Assembly (NCBI GenBank): GCA_039188505.1 | Contig: JBCCZC010000385.1 | Coordinates: forward strand, 1 to 5,745 | From: JBCCZC01 sp039188505 | GTDB lineage: Bacteria; Pseudomonadota; Gammaproteobacteria; Xanthomonadales; SZUA-38 | Length of the DNA: 5,745 nt | Direction: 5' to 3' | In this document: positions 1 to 4,771 of the stretch, one piece after another | How positions within the stretch are numbered: position 1 is the stretch's first letter | Layout of the letters: each line of letters starts with the position of its first letter | Made by a program: the position numbers and the translations under genes | Notes under the pieces: model-generated | The model's input: the letters and a program-made list of their open reading frames with translations, nothing else | Database searches by the model: none | Told to the model about the DNA's origin: nothing

Positions 1-11
1 AGCAAATAAAG

Positions 12-35
12 CTGTCGGTGAAAATATGCCGACAG
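12..35. promoter_or_regulatory. Perfect 7-bp inverted repeat in an AT-rich patch
   Basis: CTGTCGG at 12-18 is matched exactly by CCGACAG at 29-35, leaving a 10-base A/T-rich loop. A flanking G-T wobble (11/36) could extend the stem. The patch is unusually AT-rich for this window. Read on the minus strand, the stem is followed by the T-rich stretch CTTTATTTGCT, which looks like a weak intrinsic terminator for leftward transcription. Read on the plus strand there is no T-run, so a terminator for a rightward gene from the left is unlikely. It could instead be an operator for the gene starting at 166. The dyad is seen directly; its role is inferred. Confidence 0.4.
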
Positions 36-63
36 TCCGGCGGCGCTCGACGACGATCGCCCG

Positions 64-77
64 GCGTCCCCGGACGC
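64..77. repeat. Short palindrome-like dyad in leader
   Basis: GCGTCC at 64-69 and GGACGC at 72-77 are exact reverse complements separated by two C residues. The spacer is too short for a full RNA hairpin, so if functional it is more likely a protein-binding dyad in DNA. In DNA this rich in G and C, 6-bp arms can arise by chance. Confidence 0.25.
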
Positions 78-93
78 GCTTTCCCGATTTGTG

Positions 94-123
94 GACGCGT
101 GCCGGGACTTCACCGCACGCGTC
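94..123. repeat. Perfect 9-bp inverted repeat upstream of beta-helix gene
   Basis: GACGCGTGC at 94-102 is matched exactly by GCACGCGTC at 115-123 around a 12-base loop, and two flanking G-T wobbles could lengthen the stem. No T-run follows on either strand, so it is not a standard intrinsic terminator. It ends about 42 bases before the preferred start at 166. It could be a leader hairpin or an operator, since each arm contains the palindrome ACGCGT. An in-frame GTG at 91 would place it inside the gene, which I consider less likely. Confidence 0.4.
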
Positions 124-165
124 TGGAAAACTGGCTCGAGAGTTGGCAGCGACGGGATCGGGAAG

Positions 166-1791
166 ATGGGCGATCGCACGGGCGGAACGAGGGGATGGCA
201 GCACGCCGGCGAGCGCAGGAGCCGTATGCCGGGCGGGGCTCTCTTGCTGCTGCTGGCATGCCTGCCGGCGGAGGGCCGGGCGCAGAGCTTCTGCGAACCG
301 GTGGCGGACGAGCGCCTCGCCGCGCCGATCGTACTCGGCGATGGCACGCCGGGCAGCGTCACCACCGCGGACATCCAGGCAGCCCTGGACGCGGGCGGAC
401 CGATCACCTTCGATGTCGGACCTGATCCGGTCACCATCGTCGTCACGGATACGCTCATCGCCAGCGGTCCGACGGTATTCGATGGCGGCGGCGGCGTCAC
501 CCTGTCGGGTGGCGGTGAAACTCAGATCATGCGCGTCATCAATCCGAATCCATCGCCGGACGCGCCCCGGTTCACCGTGACGCTCCAGAACATCGGGCTG
601 ATCGACAGCGTGACGACCGGCGGGCGCGGCGGAGCCATCTACAAGGAGCACGACTTCGAGTTTCCGTACAAGGTGAGCCTGAAGCTGGTGAACTGCCACC
701 TCGCCGGGAATTCGGCGCCGCTTGATGGCACCACGCAGGACGATGGTGGCGGCGGGCTCTACGTGGAGCTCCTCGACCGTGTCGACATCGGCAACTGCGT
801 CTTCGAGGACAACGAGGGCTCGAACGGCGGGGCGTTCTACTCCCTCGGCAGCTTGACCATCAACGTTGTGGACTCGGTGTTCCGGGACAATCGGGCCATC
901 GGCCGCGACGGCAACCCTGGCAATGGCGGTAACGCCGGCGCCTTCGGCGTCGACGGTGGCGAGCGCACCGTGGATATCTGCCGGACTCGCTTCGAGGACA
1001 ACACCGCCAACGCCTTCGGCGCCGGCTTCTTCTCGGTGATGTACGACACCGCCAGCCGCACCCGCTTCGAGGACACGGTGTTTCTCCGCAACCTGCAGGT
1101 CGATGCGGGCCAGCACACCGGCGGCGCGTACATCCAGGGCGGGCCCTGGGCCATGGATCGCGTGTCTTTCATCGACAACGAGGCGCGCGGCTTCGGCGGC
1201 CTGTCCGTGTTCGGGAACGCGCCCGGGAGCATCGTCAACGGCACTTTTTCGGGCAACATCGCGCGCACCGGTCTCGGCGGCGCCATGGCCCTGACCTCGA
1301 GCGCGCCGATTACCATCGTCAACACGACGATCGCCAACAACGAGGCCACCGACGCCTTCGCCGCCGGCATCGCCATCGGCGCTCCGAACCAGCTCACGCT
1401 GACCAACACGATCTTCGCGAACAACAGCGGCGGCAACATTTTCGTCAACTGGGCGATGAACAACCCGGCGAGCGCAAGTGGCGGGGGCAACTTCCAGTGG
1501 CCGCCGACGCGTCCTGCGAACGGCGGGGCCGAGACGCCCGTCACCGCAGACGTCGATTTCGAAGACCCGCTGGTCCCGACGGGGCCGGCCAGCAACGGCG
1601 GCTTCGTGCCGACGCTCGCCCTGGACGCCGCGAGCCCAGCAGTCGATGGCGGCGTGAGCGGACCCGATGTGCCGACGACGGACGCCCGTGGACAGGCCCG
1701 CGTCGGCGCCGTCGATGCGGGGGCCTACGAACTCGACCCGATGCAGGTCGTCTTCAGGAACGGCTTTGAGCCCTCCTTGCCGGGCTCTTGA
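166..1791 (+). CDS. Exported right-handed beta-helix protein with choice-of-anchor Q-type C-terminal segment
   Basis: This is a predicted secreted or surface protein of 541 residues with no enzymatic motif that I can identify. A signal peptide is visible: ERRSR, then a hydrophobic GALLLLLACLPA core, then a likely cut after GRA. Residues about 105-425 form a solenoid of eight degenerate 26-37-residue repeats with an F-x-(D/N)-N type turn (for example FEDN, FRDN, FIDN, FANN) followed by Gly-rich GGA-type strands, typical of pectin-lyase-like beta-helices. Residues about 478-525 (GGFVPTLALD, ASPAVDGG, VDAGAYE) match the choice-of-anchor Q pattern, which usually precedes a sorting signal. Here the protein ends shortly afterwards in VFRNGFEPSLPGS, with no LPXTG, PEP-CTERM or C-terminal membrane helix. 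Start choice: 166 keeps positive charges before the hydrophobic core. ATG 226 has a better AGGAG (217-221, 4-base gap) but gives an uncharged n-region. GTG 91 is also in frame. Adhesin or passenger-like roles are possible; the substrate is unknown. Confidence 0.82.
   Translation: MGDRTGGTRGWQHAGERRSRMPGGALLLLLACLPAEGRAQSFCEPVADERLAAPIVLGDGTPGSVTTADIQAALDAGGPITFDVGPDPVTIVVTDTLIASGPTVFDGGGGVTLSGGGETQIMRVINPNPSPDAPRFTVTLQNIGLIDSVTTGGRGGAIYKEHDFEFPYKVSLKLVNCHLAGNSAPLDGTTQDDGGGGLYVELLDRVDIGNCVFEDNEGSNGGAFYSLGSLTINVVDSVFRDNRAIGRDGNPGNGGNAGAFGVDGGERTVDICRTRFEDNTANAFGAGFFSVMYDTASRTRFEDTVFLRNLQVDAGQHTGGAYIQGGPWAMDRVSFIDNEARGFGGLSVFGNAPGSIVNGTFSGNIARTGLGGAMALTSSAPITIVNTTIANNEATDAFAAGIAIGAPNQLTLTNTIFANNSGGNIFVNWAMNNPASASGGGNFQWPPTRPANGGAETPVTADVDFEDPLVPTGPASNGGFVPTLALDAASPAVDGGVSGPDVPTTDARGQARVGAVDAGAYELDPMQVVFRNGFEPSLPGS
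1768..1787 (+). terminator. Weak terminator-like hairpin over the beta-helix stop region
   Basis: GAGCCC at 1768-1773 pairs exactly with GGGCTC at 1782-1787 around an 8-base loop. It lies within the last codons of the rightward gene, just before its TGA (1789-1791). Only two T residues follow, so this is a poor intrinsic terminator, and it is equally poor on the minus strand. It is the best candidate in the 17-base gap between the two convergent stops. Confidence 0.25.
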
Positions 1792-1808
1792 CCGCGCGCT
1801 CGGGCGCC

Positions 1809-4133
1809 TCAGTCGCGGCGCGCCATGCGTCGTATCGCTGCCTCGTCCACATCGCTGCCGAGCAGTTCGCGAAGCGCTGACTCGAGAACCTCGTCCCGAT
1901 TCTGGCGAACGCCTTCGATTGTTGGGCGGACGACAATATCCGGCACGATGCCGATGCGTTGCGTCGCGCGATTGTCGGGGTAGAAGACACCGATACCGCT
2001 GATCATGGTGCGGAGGCCGCCGGGCAGGGCGATCGGGGACACGTTGCCGTCAGCGCCGGCGGTCTGGCTCCCAACGACCACCGCGCCCGGCGCGGACCGG
2101 AACGCCATCGCGGTGTACTCTGCCTGGCTGAGCGAGGTCTCGTCGACGAGGATCGCGATCCGGCCCTCGTAGCGGGGTGCTGCTGGCTGGAGGATGACCG
2201 GATCCGACCAGCGAAAGGCTCCGGGATTCGAGAGGTCGCCGATCGTGAAGCGCGCGAAGGGGGTCGCCTCGGCGACCAGGTGCTGCCCGAGGGCGAAGAC
2301 CACGAACTCCGACGGGTAGTTGCGGATGTCAATGACGAGCCCCGCCGTGCCTGCCGCGCGCTTCAGGTAGGCGGGCACCTCGGCGGCCTTCACGCTGGAA
2401 AGCTTGAGATAGGCGATCTCGGGCGAGAGCCGCTGGAAGGTTCTTCCCGGACGATCCGCAGCGGCCGGCCGCCAGCCCCGGCGCGGTCGCACCCGCTTGA
2501 CCCGAACGTCGCGTGCGCCGCTCGCGCGCAGGACGCGAACCTGGCTGGCACCACAGGGTCCGCGGGGCATGGCGTGGGCGATGTCGCGCAGGCGCGTCAC
2601 CTCGTTGGAGGCGGCGTAATACGGCGACCACGCCGCAATGAGTTCCTCGATCGGATGTCCGTCGATGCCCAGGATCAGATCGCCGGCGTCGAGCCTCGTT
2701 CTCGCTGTGTCTGTCGCTACGACCATGGGCTGGCCCGAGACGAAGCGTAGGTGGACCGGCCAGCGGCAGTCGGCGACGGGCGGCCTCGCGTCCAGGGACG
2801 ACCACAGGTTGGCGTGGGTATCACCGATTCGCGCGATGAAGCGGAGCAATGCGAGTTTGTACCGGGTGGCATCCGTCGCTGCGGCGAAGCGTTGCAGCTC
2901 GTCGATCAGCACTTCGTCCCAGCCTTCATCGATCAGATCGCGGTAGGGAAACCAGTACTGCACGATGTTCCATAGCCGGATGACCGCGAGAAGTCGGAAG
3001 CCGGCGTCGGGAGCGATCTGGTCGCGATAGGCGAGCTCGCGGTCGAACACCGGGTTGCCCACGTTCGGCGCGAGGCCCACGAAGAACTGGTCGTTGCTGA
3101 CTGGTCGATTTTCGTGAACGCGGCGCAGGAACCCGCTCAGCTCGGCGCCGAGACTTGACGAGTCGCGTATCCAGCCGATCGGCGCCGGCATGTAGAGATC
3201 CTCCGGCTTGTCCGACGATTCACTGGCGCAGGCCCCGCATGGATTCGGCTCGCCGATCGAGATTGCCCAGGCCGCGATCAGCTCCCGGCTCTCCTCATCG
3301 CTGGTCGCGCCAAGTATCTGCGGCAGGATACGGAACAGCTCGTAGTCCCAATGGCTCTCGCCGGACGTCACCCGCGGGTGGTGGTACTTCAGAAATCCCC
3401 AGACCCGCGCAAGCATCGCCACCCGCCTCGCCCGCGCGTGGTCCAGGCTCGCAAGCTCGACCAACGAACCGTCCTCGAACTCCTTTTCGATATCGAGCAC
3501 CGTGGTCGGTATCTCCCGGTGGACCGCCTCTCCGATCGGCTTGCCGTCCACGAACAGCGCCAGGTCGTCGACCCAGACCTTGCCCTGGCCGCTCAAGAGT
3601 GCGCCGAAGAACAGCTCCCGCGCGCCATCGGCCAGGGGAACGGAGATCGCGTGTAGACCCCAGTCGTGATCGCCCTCGAGGGCGCGGGCTTCGACCAGCA
3701 TGGAGTTGAACGCCAAGGTGCCGTTGTGACCATCGATCCGAACCCAGAGGCCCGCCGCTCCCTCGACACCCTCGGTGCGCAGAAATCCGCGCAGTTCGAC
3801 GTCGCTGCCGACGATGGTCGCGGGGAGCGCCCGCGTCAGGCTGCTGTAGGAATCCTCGCGCTCGCCCGTACGTTCGATTCGGGCTGAGGCGGCGCCCGTG
3901 TGCCGGATTGTCTTGTCCCGGAAGAGTGTCTCCGCGGGGCCACCACCCCAGCCGGTGAGCGTGGTTCCACTGCCTTCGGCTTCGAAACCGAGCTCCGCGG
4001 AGAGCGCGGTGGTCGAAGCATCGCCATCGGCTGCGCCCGGAAGCGGTGCGGAGAAGAGCAGGGCGGTGAGTAGGCCCCTGCGAAGCATCGCAAGGGCGTC
4101 AGTCCGCGCGGTATCGAGGCGTCGAGCCGGCAT
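1809..4133 (-). CDS. Exported S41 family peptidase, multidomain (774 aa)
   Basis: This is a predicted periplasmic or secreted serine peptidase of family S41. Residues 1-36 carry a signal peptide (core MLRRGLLTALLFSAP, likely cut near GAADG). Residues about 45-197 look like a ligand-binding beta-sandwich ending in GKVWVDDLALFVDG. Residues about 237-445 are helical and contain two W-x4-Y-x2-P-x8-WD motifs (W245 and W388), a CxxC (Cys299, Cys302) and DTHANLW around His440. A PDZ-like segment follows at about 460-550 (LDAGDLILGIDGHPI). The S41 catalytic domain spans about 570-740: DIRNYPSEFV, then DETSLSQAEYTAMAFR with the likely nucleophile Ser669, GSQTAGADGNVS, LPGGLRTMISGIGVFYP and GIVPDI. These motifs closely resemble long S41 peptidases I recall from Bacteroidota. 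The Lys of C-terminal processing peptidases is absent. ATG 4133 is preferred because AAGAAGGA (4147-4140) lies 6 bases upstream; ATG 4088 would give a cleaner signal peptide but has no ribosome binding site. Family call is strong; the substrate is unknown. Confidence 0.93.
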   Translation of the reverse strand: MPARRLDTARTDALAMLRRGLLTALLFSAPLPGAADGDASTTALSAELGFEAEGSGTTLTGWGGGPAETLFRDKTIRHTGAASARIERTGEREDSYSSLTRALPATIVGSDVELRGFLRTEGVEGAAGLWVRIDGHNGTLAFNSMLVEARALEGDHDWGLHAISVPLADGARELFFGALLSGQGKVWVDDLALFVDGKPIGEAVHREIPTTVLDIEKEFEDGSLVELASLDHARARRVAMLARVWGFLKYHHPRVTSGESHWDYELFRILPQILGATSDEESRELIAAWAISIGEPNPCGACASESSDKPEDLYMPAPIGWIRDSSSLGAELSGFLRRVHENRPVSNDQFFVGLAPNVGNPVFDRELAYRDQIAPDAGFRLLAVIRLWNIVQYWFPYRDLIDEGWDEVLIDELQRFAAATDATRYKLALLRFIARIGDTHANLWSSLDARPPVADCRWPVHLRFVSGQPMVVATDTARTRLDAGDLILGIDGHPIEELIAAWSPYYAASNEVTRLRDIAHAMPRGPCGASQVRVLRASGARDVRVKRVRPRRGWRPAAADRPGRTFQRLSPEIAYLKLSSVKAAEVPAYLKRAAGTAGLVIDIRNYPSEFVVFALGQHLVAEATPFARFTIGDLSNPGAFRWSDPVILQPAAPRYEGRIAILVDETSLSQAEYTAMAFRSAPGAVVVGSQTAGADGNVSPIALPGGLRTMISGIGVFYPDNRATQRIGIVPDIVVRPTIEGVRQNRDEVLESALRELLGSDVDEAAIRRMARRD

Positions 4134-4139
4134 TGCGGG

Positions 4140-4147
4140 TCCTTCTT
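4140..4147 (-). promoter_or_regulatory. Ribosome binding site of the S41 peptidase gene
   Basis: On the minus strand AAGAAGGA lies 6 bases before the ATG at 4133. This is the best Shine-Dalgarno match near that gene and decides for 4133 over the internal ATG at 4088. A small 5-bp dyad (GCTGG 4149-4153, CCAGC 4161-4165) sits just upstream of it in the mRNA. Confidence 0.6.
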
Positions 4148-4188
4148 GGCTGGATTAGCGCCAGCATACCGGCGCGAGCGCCCTTCAT

Positions 4189-4214
4189 CTGGGCCCATAC
4201 GGCCTCGGGCCCAG
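4189..4214 (-). promoter_or_regulatory. Perfect 8-bp inverted repeat between thioredoxin-like and S41 genes
   Basis: CTGGGCCC at 4189-4196 is the exact reverse complement of GGGCCCAG at 4207-4214, with a 10-base loop. It begins only four bases past the stop codon of the thioredoxin-like gene, which is where a terminator or attenuator would sit. However, the sequence after it on the minus strand (ATGAAGGGCG) has no T-run. It may therefore be an mRNA-stabilising or partial-termination hairpin, or a repressor-type operator, since it overlaps the possible promoter described at 4194-4222. Confidence 0.45.
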
Positions 4215-4222
4215 GCAATCAA
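4194..4222 (-). promoter_or_regulatory. Possible weak sigma-70-type promoter for the S41 gene
   Basis: On the minus strand TTGATT (4222-4217) is followed after exactly 17 bases by TATGGG (4199-4194). The -35 hexamer matches the TTGACA consensus at four of six positions and the -10 hexamer matches at three of six. The -35 overlaps the stop codon of the upstream gene. The match is weak and could be chance; the even spacing and the overlap with the 8-bp dyad are the reasons for listing it. Confidence 0.2.
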
Positions 4223-4620
4223 TTCAATTCGGCGAGCTTGCCGTCGAGGAGGGTGCGCAGCGCCTGCTCGTCCGCGGGGATGCTCATGGCGCGCAGGTGC
4301 GTGCCGTCGGCTCTCACGAACAGGGCCTGACCGTTGGCGAGCCGGTGGCGGTCGGCAAAGGCCCGCCCCTGGGGCACGCCCAGGTCGGCGATCAGGAAGT
4401 CGATCCGCGACTCGTAGTCGTCCCGGATCTCGCTCAGGCGGTCGAAGGCGTCCCCGCCGGTCGGAGAGTAGTTCTCGAAGACCAGGACCAGCGCCGGCTT
4501 GCCCTGACCGATCGCCGACAGATCGGTGCTGATCGGTCGGCCGATGCTGGCGATAGCGAGAAAGATGATCCCGGCGATGGCCGCGAACGAGGCGGCGGAG
4601 ACGGCGAGTTTTCGGAGCAT
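4219..4620 (-). CDS. Small membrane-anchored thioredoxin-like protein lacking cysteines
   Basis: This 133-residue protein has an N-terminal signal anchor (residues about 1-27, MLRKLAVSAASFAAIAGIIF onward) and a small domain likely to face the periplasm. From residue 41 it follows the thioredoxin pattern: KPALVLVFENYSPTGG (beta strand and active-site loop), a helix, RIDFLIADL (strand), then QALFVRADGT and a final helix. At the CxxC position it reads S52-P53-T54-G55, and the cis-proline position appears to be Gln98. The protein contains no cysteine at all, so classical disulfide chemistry is excluded. If the fold is right, it would be a binding or structural variant. Start 4620 is preferred because the hydrophobic anchor begins there and a purine-rich GGGAAGG lies upstream; ATG 4656 is in frame but has no ribosome binding site. 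It lies 85 bases upstream of the S41 peptidase gene on the same strand. Gene call is good; fold assignment is inference from pattern only. Confidence 0.68.
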   Translation of the reverse strand: MLRKLAVSAASFAAIAGIIFLAIASIGRPISTDLSAIGQGKPALVLVFENYSPTGGDAFDRLSEIRDDYESRIDFLIADLGVPQGRAFADRHRLANGQALFVRADGTHLRAMSIPADEQALRTLLDGKLAELN

Positions 4621-4771
4621 GATGGCCTGGCCTTCCCTGATTCTCTGAGCGCGCATTGTCTACGCTGGGGGTCAAGTCGTCATCTAGGGAGCCGGTGGTT
4701 GCCGGTGTGATCGAGCGGTCCCGCCGCCCCGCCGTTAGACTGCACGATCGATTCAGAAGAGGACCTTGAGC
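4621..4771. promoter_or_regulatory. Divergent intergenic control region
   Basis: This 151-base gap separates the leftward thioredoxin-like gene from the rightward DUF885 gene, so it should hold promoters for both. I see a 10-base-spaced direct repeat, GCCGGTG at 4691-4697 and 4701-4707, a possible -10-like TAGACT at 4736-4741 for the rightward gene without a good -35, and TTGACC (minus strand, 4675-4670) without a good -10 at normal spacing. No convincing sigma-70 promoter pair is visible. Confidence 0.45.
4758..4763 (+). promoter_or_regulatory. Ribosome binding site of the DUF885 gene
   Basis: AGAGGA lies 8 bases upstream of the ATG at 4772. Together with the signal peptide that begins at that ATG, it fixes the start of the right-hand gene. 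Confidence 0.65.

Noticed and set aside
226..300. Possible lipobox LLAC or Tat-type RR in the beta-helix signal peptide
   Set aside because: A Leu at -2 and the downstream GRA-QS cleavage site favour ordinary signal peptidase I; the RR lacks the rest of a Tat motif.
26..580. 184- and 135-codon plus-strand frames near the left end
   Set aside because: They overlap the beta-helix gene in other frames and have Arg/Ser/Pro-rich composition without motifs.
837..1595. 252-codon open frame on the minus strand
   Set aside because: It is antisense to the beta-helix gene, whose repeats and signal peptide are clearly real; it has no recognisable domain of its own.
1959..2750. 263-codon open frame on the plus strand
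   Set aside because: It is antisense to the S41 catalytic domain, is rich in Arg/Gly, and has no recognisable motif.
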